Assembly (NCBI GenBank): GCA_945860225.1
Contig: CAMAPT010000018.1
Location: forward strand, 1-64,000
Reading direction: 5' to 3'
Source: Chitinophaga pinensis
GTDB lineage: Bacteria; Bacteroidota; Bacteroidia; B-17B0; Aurantibacillaceae
DNA length: 64,000 nucleotides
Under the pieces are notes generated by a model, which saw only the letters and a list, made by a program, of their open reading frames with translations, had not been told where the DNA came from and searched no databases. Position numbers and translations under genes: made by a program. Below, piece after piece: positions 44,378 to 53,685 of this stretch; position 1 is the first letter of the stretch, and the number at the start of each line of letters is the position of its first letter.

Positions 44378-45709
44378 ATGGATTTAGTTTCAAAATACAA
44401 CATTCAGGCACCTCGATATACCAGTTATCCCACCGTTCCTTATTGGGATAATTTAATGACTGAAGAAAGATGGATAAGTCATATTAAGCAAGCGTTTAAA
44501 TTGTACAATAAAGATGGTATTAGTCTTTATATTCATTTGCCTTATTGTGAAAGTTTATGTACCTATTGTGCATGTAATACACGTATTACGGTGAATCATA
44601 AGGTTGAAATTCCTTATATAGAGTCTTTATTAAAAGAATGGAAGCTTTATTTAAATCAGTTTAATGAAAAACCTTTGATTAAAGAAATTCATTTAGGTGG
44701 TGGAACTCCAACTTTTTTTTCTCCCGAAAATGTATCGTATTTATTAACATCCATCATAGGAACAGCAGATATCGCTGAAGAATATGATTTTAGTTTCGAA
44801 GGACACCCAAATAACACAACTAGCTCTCATTTAAAAGTTTTATTCGATTTAGGATTTAAAAGAGTAAGCTTTGGTATTCAAGATTTTGATGAAAAAGTTC
44901 AGGACACGATTAATCGTTACCAAACTTTTGAAGAAGTAAAAAATGTTATTCAAGAAGCAAGGTTAATTGGATATACGTCTATCAATGTTGATTTAGTTTA
45001 TGGATTACCATTTCAAACCCTTGAAACGATTCATGATACCATTACTAAAATTTGTTCATTGAAACCCGAACGAATTGCATTTTACAGCTATGCTCATGTG
45101 CCTTGGTTGAAGCCAGGTCAAAGAAAATATTCAGAAATAGATTTACCTGCTGATGCATATAAAAGAAGTTTGTATGAGACAGGTAAAAAGTTGTTTATGA
45201 AAGCCAATTATTCCGATATAGGCATGGATCATTTCGCCCTTCCTAATGATGCCTTATTTGAGGCTTTTAAAGAAGGAATACTTCATCGTAATTTTATGGG
45301 TTACACAACTAATACGACTAAATTACTGATAGGATTAGGATGCTCCTCAATTAGTGATACATGGGATGCCTTTGCTCAAAATATTAAAACGGTTGAAGAA
45401 TATCAAAAAGTAGTTAACGAAGGTCGTTTCCCAATTTTCAAAGGTCATTCTTTAACAAAAGATGATTTAGCTATAAGACAACATATACTTGATTTAATGT
45501 GTAAGCATGAAACTCCAATCAGCGTATATTTTATTAAAAACAAGAATAGATTTATCGATTTTATAAATGATGATTTACTGGAATTAAAAAATGACAAAAT
45601 TATTATCAAAGAAAACGGTAAATTGTTTTTAAGAAATATTTGTTTAGCATTTGATAAACGCTATTGGAAAAACGTTCCCAAAAATAGTACCTTTAGTACC
45701 ACAGCATGA
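44378..45709 (+). CDS. hemN: Oxygen-independent coproporphyrinogen III dehydrogenase HemN
   Basis: A radical-SAM enzyme that makes protoporphyrinogen IX without oxygen, supplying haem for the oxidase. The cluster cysteines are CESLCTYC (C57, C61, C64), followed by HLGGGTPTFF and the HemN C-terminal domain with the FMGYTTNT segment. 443 aa with the start at 44378 (MDLVSKYNIQAPRYTSYPTVPYW), the canonical N-terminus; the longer frame overlaps the desaturase gene. It overlaps the haemoglobin gene by 4 bp (ATGA). Confidence 0.94.
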   Translation: MDLVSKYNIQAPRYTSYPTVPYWDNLMTEERWISHIKQAFKLYNKDGISLYIHLPYCESLCTYCACNTRITVNHKVEIPYIESLLKEWKLYLNQFNEKPLIKEIHLGGGTPTFFSPENVSYLLTSIIGTADIAEEYDFSFEGHPNNTTSSHLKVLFDLGFKRVSFGIQDFDEKVQDTINRYQTFEEVKNVIQEARLIGYTSINVDLVYGLPFQTLETIHDTITKICSLKPERIAFYSYAHVPWLKPGQRKYSEIDLPADAYKRSLYETGKKLFMKANYSDIGMDHFALPNDALFEAFKEGILHRNFMGYTTNTTKLLIGLGCSSISDTWDAFAQNIKTVEEYQKVVNEGRFPIFKGHSLTKDDLAIRQHILDLMCKHETPISVYFIKNKNRFIDFINDDLLELKNDKIIIKENGKLFLRNICLAFDKRYWKNVPKNSTFSTTA

Positions 45710-46083
45710 AACGGGATATTGAAAATATAGAAGATATAAAACAGATGGTTGATACGTTTTATCAACGCATTCGAGAAAATGAGGTATTAGGACCAATTTT
45801 TCAGGAGCGCATCCAAAATCATTGGCAGGAACATTTGGATAAAATGTATCGATTTTGGCAAACTATTCTTTTAGGTGAACGAACCTATACAGGAGCTCCT
45901 TTTCCTCCTCATGCCAGAATGCCTATTGATGAAAGTCATTTTATTATTTGGGTGAAACATTTTACACAAACAGTTGATGAATTTTTTGAAGGCCCAAATG
46001 CCGAAGAAGCAAAAAAAAGAGCCACTTTAATGGCTGCTATTTTTAATTCAAAACTTGAATATTTTAAAAACAACAATTTATAG
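45706..46083 (+). CDS. Group III truncated haemoglobin
   Basis: 125 aa. It has the group III pattern: IKQMVDTFYQRIRENEVLGPIF, the haem pocket around HWQEHLDKMYRFWQTILLGERTYTGAPFPPHARM, and a proximal histidine in FIIWVKHF. Group III globins are thought to bind O2 or NO in microaerobic cells. It ends the low-oxygen operon, coupled to hemN by ATGA. It is convergent with the PKD protein; there is no terminator in the 45-bp gap. Confidence 0.9.
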   Translation: MKRDIENIEDIKQMVDTFYQRIRENEVLGPIFQERIQNHWQEHLDKMYRFWQTILLGERTYTGAPFPPHARMPIDESHFIIWVKHFTQTVDEFFEGPNAEEAKKRATLMAAIFNSKLEYFKNNNL

Positions 46084-46128
46084 TTTTTTGAGTGTTTACA
46101 AAGTATAAAGTTTAGGTTTCGATTATTT

Positions 46129-49100
46129 TTAGTCTTCTTTCAGTTTTATGAATTTTTTGATAAATGTTTGCTCATCAATGATGACTCTAATTATATAATT
46201 TCCTCTTGAATAGGATGTTGTTGAGAGATGAATAAAATTTAACCCTTTACTTCCCCGATAACTGCTTAAAGGGGACATGATTTGTCCGGTAGCGTTATAT
46301 ATCGAAATAGAAAAATCGACGTCTTTGTTTAATATTACCGGAATTGTAATATCTCCATCTGTAGGGTTTGGTAGAGGGTTTTGTACCGTTATTTCATCTA
46401 AATTTAAGGCATTACAAAATTGGTTATTCAGGCTATTTTGATCGATTAATCCATTTACTTTTTCAATGTATACACAAGTAATTTTATTGGTTTTATCGTT
46501 TTGATCGGCACTTCTTGAATTAAAGGTATACGTATAAATCGTATTAGGATTTAATACCCCTTTCCATATTTCTTTGATATTACCAGCATCATTGATTTGG
46601 TAATGTAAATCGATAGAATTTACTGGCACGGAACCATAGTTAGCAATATCAGCTTTCACTACTATAAAACCATCTACATCTTTTGTTGTTTGAGTATTTA
46701 GGACAGCAACATCAAGGTAGTGTTTTTGGACTGAAATAGTTTTTGTTTTTAAATTTTCACATCCTTCTTGGTTTTCTATCCATAAAGAACAGGAGTAGGT
46801 GCCTGGAGAATTGAAAGAGAGCGTAGGTGTTTGAGTAGTTATCGGTATTTTTCCGTCGAAACACCAAACATACGAACGTCCATTTGTGATGGTAGGATAA
46901 AATGTAATTAAGGAATCAATGTAGTAAAAAGCGGTTGGCTGGATGGTAAAATCAACACTTGGTAATGGTAGAATTTGAATTGTTTTAGTAACAGAATCTG
47001 TGCAGTTAAATGAATTCGTAACGGTTAATTTAATACTAAGGGAACCAGTTTGGGTAGTAGTTAGTCTAGGCTGACTGAGTGCTGAAAAAGAGGTTTGATT
47101 CATTTTCCAATCGTAGCTGGTAATGGTGCCATTTTTGGGAATCGATAGATTCACGGCAGTTACAGTATCTTTTGTGCAAAAATTTGGAACCGAAAAATTT
47201 GAAATAGGTGGTAAATAAACCATAATTGATTTTGTGGTTTTAGAAATACAGCCATTTGTTCCATTCACTGTTAATGCTACTGAATAGGTTCCAATGTTGC
47301 TATAGGTATTAGTGGCAGTTAATCCATTTGAAAAATTGTTCCCGAAATTCCATAAACGCGGTGAGGAAGTAGTGGCAATAGATTGATCTTGAAATAAGGT
47401 AGGTTGATTTAGACAGGCATTGTTATATAAAAAATCAGCACTCACCTGATCTTTTATAAAAACAGATTTAGTAATCGAATCTTTGCATCCGGCTTCGTTG
47501 GTTGCTATTAATTTAATAGAATGATTTCCGCGGTTTGCAAATAGGTGTTTGGGTGAGTTTGAAAAAGACGTATTATTTAGTCCACTAGTTGGGTCTCCAA
47601 AATCCCAACGGACAGAAGCTACGGAGTAAGAATTTGAACCTAAGCTTAAATTTATAAACACAGTACTATCCTTTTGGCAAGCTATGCCATTGGTAAAATT
47701 AACTGTTGGAGTTGGGGCTATATGTAAGGTTTTAGTAATGGTTTGTTCGCAACCTATGTTAGTTTTAACGTGTAATTGTACGTTGTAATTTCCTGTATCA
47801 GCATAGGTGTGAAAAGGGTTAGTTAAGGTAGAGGTATTCGCAGAAGATAGTGGGTCTCCAAAATTCCAGTTATGTGACTCGATGGAATTTCCCAAAGGCG
47901 GTGTAGAAGTATTAGAAAATGCAACAGCAGATTTGATGCAACCGGTTATATACGAAAAATCAGCTTTTGGTGCTTCGCCTATAATGTTAACCTGAATGGT
48001 ATCTTGTGCTACGCAATTGTTTGTATTTGTAACCGCTACAGCGTATTGCCCGGTATTAGTCACTGTAATGGCGGATGTGTTTTCTCCTGTATTCCAAGTA
48101 TAAGTTAAATTAGGTTGTAGACCTTGTTGAAGGCTTATTGAATTACCCGCGCATAGAGATATATCTGGTCCGAGTGAGGTGGTAGAGGAAAAATTATCAA
48201 TTGTTATGTGTGCAGTGTCTGAGGTTATGGAGCAGCCAAAAGAATCAGTAATTCTTACAAAATAATCACTAGGTTGGTTGATGCTTATTAACGAGTCTGT
48301 TGAACCATTAGACCATTGAAAGTTGAATAGTTGTTTAGATAGTTGTGTATTCCATGTAATTGATTGATTTTGGCAAAATGTACTATCAGCAAAATTATAT
48401 TTAGACATTGGGTTTATCTGAATATTAATTGTGTCATATGATAATTTTCCAAACACATTGGTTGCAATAACTGAGTATTGCCCTGAATTTACTACCGTGA
48501 TGCTTGGAGTTGTAGCCCCTGTATTCCATAAAAAATTTGTGAAATTATGATTGTCGTCTTTTAAAATTACATTACATGATGTTGCAATATCAGAGCCTAG
48601 ATTAATGGGTGGAGCATATTTGTCGTTTAAATACTTTTCAATGATGGTTGTTTGAATTGGAGTTAAAGCTCCATTATATATTATAAGTTCATAAAATTCT
48701 CCAGACCAAAGTCTTCCAAATGTTAATCTATCGTTACTTAAATTATTTGCAGTAACATTGCCAGCAGTAATAAGACTGATGATAGAATACTCAGGATTTA
48801 AAAAGTACGTCGTACTGTTTACAGGGTTAAAATTAACTCTTGTTACCCCCCCAATAATTTTTGGACTTGCGTTAGATGCTTCCCAAATTAAATTACCATT
48901 ACCACGATGGAAATCATATAAAGTATTGTGCCCCAAAAGAGACCTATAATTGGATGATACTAAACTATTTTCTTTTAAAACCCAAAATACAGTTCTAATG
49001 TTAGAAATTTCGTTGAAATTATAAAAGTCATCAACACCGTCAAAAAAAACACTTTTATGGTTATTTAATCCCAAAGTATTCGAAATAGCCTGTTCATTAT

Positions 49101-49296
49101 TATTTAGTTGTACTGCATGATTTTTTAATGGCGATAAATCATATAGCGTATCTGCTTTTAATGAGGAAGATAAATGAACACTATCAGACGATAACCAAAG
49201 CCTTAGTCCAGGTATAGTATCAATTTGAGAGAGCATTGGGTTAAATGATAAAAACAGTAAAAAACAAAATAATTTATGTTTAATAATCTGACTCAT
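46129..49296 (-). CDS. T9SS-exported PKD-repeat surface protein
   Basis: 1055 aa. A signal peptide (about 1-23) is followed by a concanavalin-like/LamG-type region (PGLRLWLSSDSV...SVFFDGVDDFY), then several PKD domains recognised by repeated NFGDP, YSVAVTN-like and GTYSVAL segments. A C-terminal type IX sorting domain closes it (NPLPNPTDGDITIPV...GNYIIRVIIDEQTFIKKFIKL). It is an adhesin-like or gliding-associated surface protein; the ligand is unknown. It is divergent from the polysaccharide transporter, 48 bp apart. Confidence 0.9.
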   Translation of the reverse strand: MSQIIKHKLFCFLLFLSFNPMLSQIDTIPGLRLWLSSDSVHLSSSLKADTLYDLSPLKNHAVQLNNNEQAISNTLGLNNHKSVFFDGVDDFYNFNEISNIRTVFWVLKENSLVSSNYRSLLGHNTLYDFHRGNGNLIWEASNASPKIIGGVTRVNFNPVNSTTYFLNPEYSIISLITAGNVTANNLSNDRLTFGRLWSGEFYELIIYNGALTPIQTTIIEKYLNDKYAPPINLGSDIATSCNVILKDDNHNFTNFLWNTGATTPSITVVNSGQYSVIATNVFGKLSYDTINIQINPMSKYNFADSTFCQNQSITWNTQLSKQLFNFQWSNGSTDSLISINQPSDYFVRITDSFGCSITSDTAHITIDNFSSTTSLGPDISLCAGNSISLQQGLQPNLTYTWNTGENTSAITVTNTGQYAVAVTNTNNCVAQDTIQVNIIGEAPKADFSYITGCIKSAVAFSNTSTPPLGNSIESHNWNFGDPLSSANTSTLTNPFHTYADTGNYNVQLHVKTNIGCEQTITKTLHIAPTPTVNFTNGIACQKDSTVFINLSLGSNSYSVASVRWDFGDPTSGLNNTSFSNSPKHLFANRGNHSIKLIATNEAGCKDSITKSVFIKDQVSADFLYNNACLNQPTLFQDQSIATTSSPRLWNFGNNFSNGLTATNTYSNIGTYSVALTVNGTNGCISKTTKSIMVYLPPISNFSVPNFCTKDTVTAVNLSIPKNGTITSYDWKMNQTSFSALSQPRLTTTQTGSLSIKLTVTNSFNCTDSVTKTIQILPLPSVDFTIQPTAFYYIDSLITFYPTITNGRSYVWCFDGKIPITTQTPTLSFNSPGTYSCSLWIENQEGCENLKTKTISVQKHYLDVAVLNTQTTKDVDGFIVVKADIANYGSVPVNSIDLHYQINDAGNIKEIWKGVLNPNTIYTYTFNSRSADQNDKTNKITCVYIEKVNGLIDQNSLNNQFCNALNLDEITVQNPLPNPTDGDITIPVILNKDVDFSISIYNATGQIMSPLSSYRGSKGLNFIHLSTTSYSRGNYIIRVIIDEQTFIKKFIKLKED

Positions 49297-49298
49297 TA

Positions 49299-49329
49299 AC
49301 TTATTTTTAATTATTAATTAAAAATAAGT
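49299..49329. promoter_or_regulatory. 31-bp palindrome in the divergent promoter between the PKD protein and wzm
   Basis: ACTTATTTTTAATTA at 49299-49313, a single T, then its exact complement at 49315-49329. Perfect 15-bp arms occupy most of the 48-bp gap between the two start codons. This is a good candidate operator for coordinated or switch-like control of two surface structures. Confidence 0.45.
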
Positions 49330-49344
49330 ATTTTAGTCTAATAT

Positions 49345-50169
49345 ATGTCTACTTATTTTGAAATAAAACCAAAAGGAAAATTTAGTTTTGGACTTGGTGA
49401 ATTATGGGAATACAGAGAACTGTTTTATTTTTTCACTTGGCGAGATGTTAAAGTAAAATACAAACAAACAGTTCTCGGTTTTTTGTGGGCAATTTTACAA
49501 CCTTTATTTATGACTGTTGTATTTACTCTCTTTTTAGGAGAGTCAATTTCACAAAAAACTCAATTAACGATTCCATACCCTGTATTTGCATTAAGTGGCA
49601 TGTTACTTTGGGGTATATTTAGTGGCGGTATGAGTAATGCAGCTAATAGCATGGTTAGTAATGCAAATATTATTAAAAAAATATATTTTCCTCGATTAAT
49701 AATTCCAATTTCCGCAATATTAGTTTCTTTGATAGATTTTTTTATTGCATCGATTGTTTTTTTAGTGGTTCTGTTTTTTTATAAAGTCAATATTAATTAC
49801 ATGTCTATTTTGTTTTTGCCTTTAAGTGTTATTATTACATGTTTATCAGCTATGGGGATTGGCACCACGCTTGCTGCAATGAATATTAAGTATAGAGATG
49901 TAAAATATGTTATACCGTTTTTAGTACAAGGGTTATTATTTTTAACTCCGGTGTTATATCCCGAAAACATTTCTACATATCCAGTAATAAAATTTATATT
50001 AAAATTAAATCCACTGGCGGGAGCTTTAGAGCTCATGAGAGGTATTTTTAACGGATATGAAATAAGTTTTGACACTGTATTAATTAGTTTAGCGAGTTCT
50101 ATGATTTTATTCGTAGTTGGAATTATCTATTTCAGAAAAACCGAATCTTATTTTGCTGACCTTGCCTGA
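49345..50169 (+). CDS. wzm: ABC-2 type polysaccharide export permease
   Basis: 274 aa, six TMs, of the polysaccharide/polyol-phosphate permease family: WRDVKVKYKQTVLGFLWAILQPLFM near the N-terminus and PVLYP...NPLAGALELMRG near the C-terminus. With the next gene it forms the exporter for an O-antigen or capsule chain. Its stop overlaps the ATPase start by 1 bp. Confidence 0.93.
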   Translation: MSTYFEIKPKGKFSFGLGELWEYRELFYFFTWRDVKVKYKQTVLGFLWAILQPLFMTVVFTLFLGESISQKTQLTIPYPVFALSGMLLWGIFSGGMSNAANSMVSNANIIKKIYFPRLIIPISAILVSLIDFFIASIVFLVVLFFYKVNINYMSILFLPLSVIITCLSAMGIGTTLAAMNIKYRDVKYVIPFLVQGLLFLTPVLYPENISTYPVIKFILKLNPLAGALELMRGIFNGYEISFDTVLISLASSMILFVVGIIYFRKTESYFADLA

Positions 50170-51377
50170 TGAAACCAATTTTAGAAATTCAACATATTAG
50201 TAAAAAGTTCTTGATAAATCATGAACAGCAACCTTATCTGAGTTTAAGAGACTCTCTTTCAAAGGTTTTTAAGGTAAAAAACACAACAGAAGATTTTTGG
50301 GCTTTAAATGATGTTAGTTTTATTGTAGAGCAAGGCGATACAATTGGTATTATTGGTAAAAATGGAGCCGGAAAATCAACCCTTTTAAAAATATTATCAA
50401 AAATCACTCCGCCCACATCAGGTAAAATTATTGGTCGTGGTCGCATTGCTAGTTTATTAGAGGTTGGTACTGGTTTTCATCCAGAGTTAAGTGGTCGAGA
50501 AAATGTTTTAATGAATGGATCTATTTTAGGCATGAGAAAAGCAGAAATATTGAAAAATTTTGACAATATTGTTGATTTTGCTGGAGTTTCTAAATTTATT
50601 GATACACCCTTAAAACATTATAGTAGTGGAATGCAACTTCGCTTAGCTTTTGCTGTGGCAGCTTTTTTAGAAAATGAGATTTTGATAATCGATGAAGTAC
50701 TTGCTGTTGGAGATGCTGATTTTCAGAAAAAATGCATGGGGAAAATGGAAGATGTGAGCAGAAGCGGTAGAACCATTCTTTTTGTTAGCCATAATTTAGG
50801 TGCCGTTACTCAATTATGTAAAAAAGGCGTTTATTTGCAGGGAGGTAAAATAGAAAAGATTGGAAATGCTTCAGACGTATTAAACTCTTATCTTAATTCA
50901 GAAGATAATGAAATTGGTAATAGATATATAGCTAAAAATGAAAAAAAGTCTGAATTATTTTTTCAGGAGATAGAAACTTTAAATGAAAATAATATATCTG
51001 CCTCTTCTTTTGGATTCGATGAAAATATAGTTATTAAAATTACGATAAACGGATCTAAGTTTGTTGAACGAGATACTAAAATTTCTATTACATTATTAGA
51101 TAAATTTCAAGCTCGAGTGTTTACTTCTGTGAAAGTGTTTTCTGTTTTTTTAAATAATAATAGCTTTTCAGTTATTAGCATTAAAATTCCTAAATCAATC
51201 ATCGCACCTAATTCATATTCATTTAGATATGCTATTTTTAATGATAGTGGCAAAGTATATGATTTAATTGAAAACATTACTAAAATTAAGATAATAGATA
51301 CTGGCACAGAAATGACAAAATATGAAGGGGTAGATTATGGAAGTGTAATATTAAATTGTAATTGGCAAAGTGTTTGA
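50169..51377 (+). CDS. wzt: ABC exporter ATPase with C-terminal glycan-recognition domain
   Basis: 402 aa. The nucleotide-binding domain has Walker A GKNGAGKST, signature motif HYSSGMQLRLAFA, Walker B ILIIDEVLAVGDA and switch VSHN. The C-terminal ~150 residues are a Wzt-C-like beta-sandwich, which in related systems reads the modified end of the O-chain before export. The gene at 51370 overlaps its last codons. Confidence 0.93.
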   Translation: MKPILEIQHISKKFLINHEQQPYLSLRDSLSKVFKVKNTTEDFWALNDVSFIVEQGDTIGIIGKNGAGKSTLLKILSKITPPTSGKIIGRGRIASLLEVGTGFHPELSGRENVLMNGSILGMRKAEILKNFDNIVDFAGVSKFIDTPLKHYSSGMQLRLAFAVAAFLENEILIIDEVLAVGDADFQKKCMGKMEDVSRSGRTILFVSHNLGAVTQLCKKGVYLQGGKIEKIGNASDVLNSYLNSEDNEIGNRYIAKNEKKSELFFQEIETLNENNISASSFGFDENIVIKITINGSKFVERDTKISITLLDKFQARVFTSVKVFSVFLNNNSFSVISIKIPKSIIAPNSYSFRYAIFNDSGKVYDLIENITKIKIIDTGTEMTKYEGVDYGSVILNCNWQSV

Positions 51378-51975
51378 AGTAATTAAAAGAATCCTTACTA
51401 AATTTAAAGTTATTAGGACAATGTCTAATATCGATTTTTTTATTAAGAACGGAAATGTTGTAGTTGGAGAAAATTCAAAAGTTGATGGTCTGTCAGTTAT
51501 AATAACAAATTACAAAAAAAACGAACCTTACATTATAATTGGAAGTAATTGTATGATTAACGGCAGTGTTACTATTTATAATCAAGGAGCAAAAGTAAAA
51601 ATTGGAGACCGAGTATTTATAGGACCAAATACAGATTTAATGTGTAATGATAGCATTACTATTGAATCAGATGTTATGTTGTCTTGGGGTATTACTATGA
51701 TTGATACAGATGCTCATTCTTTGAACTGGGAAGATAGAAAAAATGATGTTATTGATTGGATAAAGGGTGAAAATTTTAAAAATTGGAATGTAGTAAAGTC
51801 AAAACCTATTGTGATTCAATCAAAGTCGTGGATTGGGTTTAAGTCAATTATTTTAAAGGGGGTTACTGTTTCTTCCGGAACAATTGTAGGTGCTGGTAGC
51901 GTTGTTACAAGAAATACTGAAAAATATACTGTAGTAGCTGGAAATCCAGCTAAATGTATTAAAAAAACACATTAA
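51370..51975 (+). CDS. Left-handed beta-helix acyltransferase (WbbJ-like)
   Basis: 201 aa. Hexapeptide repeats form a LbH fold: IGSNCMINGSVTIYN, VKIGDRVFIGPNTDLMC, then the acceptor/CoA region with IVIQSKSWIGFKSIILKGVTVSSGTIVGAGSVVTRN and the terminal VVAGNPAK. It probably O-acetylates a sugar. The GTG at 51370 overlaps wzt; an ATG at 51421 (MSNIDFF) is an alternative. Confidence 0.88.
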   Translation: MFEVIKRILTKFKVIRTMSNIDFFIKNGNVVVGENSKVDGLSVIITNYKKNEPYIIIGSNCMINGSVTIYNQGAKVKIGDRVFIGPNTDLMCNDSITIESDVMLSWGITMIDTDAHSLNWEDRKNDVIDWIKGENFKNWNVVKSKPIVIQSKSWIGFKSIILKGVTVSSGTIVGAGSVVTRNTEKYTVVAGNPAKCIKKTH

Positions 51976-52775
51976 TGAAATTGAAGAATATTATACCGTA
52001 TCAGTTAAGGTTATTTAGAATAAGAATTATTTGGTTTTTTAAAAATTATAAAAGTATATATTTTGAATCGGGTATATATACTAATGAACTTCATGGTCCA
52101 GCCACATATAAAACAGATGGACTAATCACAAGTAATAATTGTGATTTTATAAATGATGAATTGTTTAAGAAAGCATATGAAAAAGCTGCTGCTACAAAAC
52201 CGTGGAATGGCTTTACTTTGCAATGGAGGACTTACATTGTTTGTTGGTTTGCTGATTATGTTAAACATTTTGAGGGAGATTTTATAGAATGCGGAGTAAA
52301 TACTGGTGCCTACTCAAGAGCTGTAATTGAGTATATTGATTTCCCTAAAACAAATAAGAAATTTTATTTATTTGATACCTTTAGTGGCCTTGATGAATCT
52401 TTAGTTACGGAATTAGAAAAAAATGCAGGAATTAATAATTATTTTGGCGTATATAAGGATGTTTACCAGCAAGTGATTGAAACTTTTAGCACCTATAATG
52501 TTCAAATTATAAAGGGTTCTGTACCTTCTACATTGTCACTGTGTAATGCGGAAAAAATTTGTTATTTGTCAATTGATATGAATTGTGTTGAACCTGAAAT
52601 AGCTGCTATTAATTATTTTTGGGATAAAATAGTTATTGGAGGCGTAATATTATTAGATGATTATGGTTTTCCTATGCATATTCATCAAAAAAATGCCTTT
52701 GATTCTTTTGCAATACAAAAAGGAATAAAAATATTATCTCTACCTACTGGTCAAGGGATAATTATAAAAAAATAG
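51975..52775 (+). CDS. TylF/MycF-like O-methyltransferase
   Basis: 266 aa, resembling macrocin O-methyltransferase TylF. The SAM-binding start is GDFIECGVNTGAYSRAVIEYI, followed by KFYLFDTFSGLDES, VQIIKGSVPSTLSL, and a metal-binding acidic segment YLSIDMNCVEPEIAAINYFWDKIVIGGVILLDDYGF. It could methylate a sugar hydroxyl, perhaps capping the glycan chain that the Wzt C-domain reads. It starts at the previous stop (1-bp overlap). Confidence 0.85.
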   Translation: MKLKNIIPYQLRLFRIRIIWFFKNYKSIYFESGIYTNELHGPATYKTDGLITSNNCDFINDELFKKAYEKAAATKPWNGFTLQWRTYIVCWFADYVKHFEGDFIECGVNTGAYSRAVIEYIDFPKTNKKFYLFDTFSGLDESLVTELEKNAGINNYFGVYKDVYQQVIETFSTYNVQIIKGSVPSTLSLCNAEKICYLSIDMNCVEPEIAAINYFWDKIVIGGVILLDDYGFPMHIHQKNAFDSFAIQKGIKILSLPTGQGIIIKK

Positions 52776-52776
52776 C

Positions 52777-53685
52777 ATGAATATTATTGTAATTGGTTCA
52801 GAAGGATTTATTGGAAGCAATTTGGTCGATTTTTTTATAAAAAAAGGCCACAATTTGGTTGGAATTGATTCTTTATTACCTAAAAATCAGGCAGCGTATA
52901 AATATATTAGGGTTTTATCCTTTAATTACAATCTTGAAGATTTAATAGGTTCATTTATACCAGATGTTTTGATATTTGCAGGTGGTAGTTCAAATGTTCA
53001 ATTATCATTAGAACAACCATATTTGGATTTTGAAGCAAATGTTACTAGTGTTTCAAAACTACTAGAATCATTAAAAAAAATAAACGCATCTTGTAAATTT
53101 ATACATTTTTCTAGCGCAGCAATCTATGGTAATCCAATTAATTTACCAATAAAAGAAGTAGACATAAAAAGGCCATTGTCACCTTATGGCTGGCATAAAT
53201 ATCAATCTGAAATTTTATGTATAGAATATCATGTTTGTTATAATATACCTACATGCAGTTTAAGGCCATTTTCCGTATATGGGCCAGGTCAAAAAAAAAT
53301 GCTATTTTGGGATTTATACCAAAAAGTAACAAACAGTTCACATAATATTGAACTATTTGGAACAGGAGATGAAACCAGGGATTTTATTTTTATAGATGAT
53401 TTGTTAAATGTTGTAGACTTAATTTTGAATAATGGTGATTTTAAGGGAGAATCATACAATATTGGAAGTGGAGCAGAAAGTAAGATAAGAGATGTTGCCA
53501 TGTTATTTGTTCAAGAGTTAAATAAGAACTTAATCTTGAATTTTAATAATTTAAAACGAGATGGTGATCCATTAAACTGGAAAGCTGATGTTTCAAAAAT
53601 CGAAAAACTTGGATTTGCAAGAAAAATGAATATTGATAATGGAATAAAAAAATACATATCATGGCTGAAAGAAAAAAAATATTAA
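52777..53685 (+). CDS. NAD-dependent sugar-nucleotide epimerase/dehydratase
   Basis: 302 aa, extended SDR. The Rossmann motif is VIGSEGFIGSNLVDFF, and the catalytic site is Ser-Ser-Ala with YGWHKYQSE (Tyr-x-x-x-Lys). It also has LRPFSVYGPGQKK and a C-terminal sugar-binding part. GalE/WbpP-like; the substrate is not determined. It ends in TAATG, overlapping the next start. Confidence 0.88.
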   Translation: MNIIVIGSEGFIGSNLVDFFIKKGHNLVGIDSLLPKNQAAYKYIRVLSFNYNLEDLIGSFIPDVLIFAGGSSNVQLSLEQPYLDFEANVTSVSKLLESLKKINASCKFIHFSSAAIYGNPINLPIKEVDIKRPLSPYGWHKYQSEILCIEYHVCYNIPTCSLRPFSVYGPGQKKMLFWDLYQKVTNSSHNIELFGTGDETRDFIFIDDLLNVVDLILNNGDFKGESYNIGSGAESKIRDVAMLFVQELNKNLILNFNNLKRDGDPLNWKADVSKIEKLGFARKMNIDNGIKKYISWLKEKKY

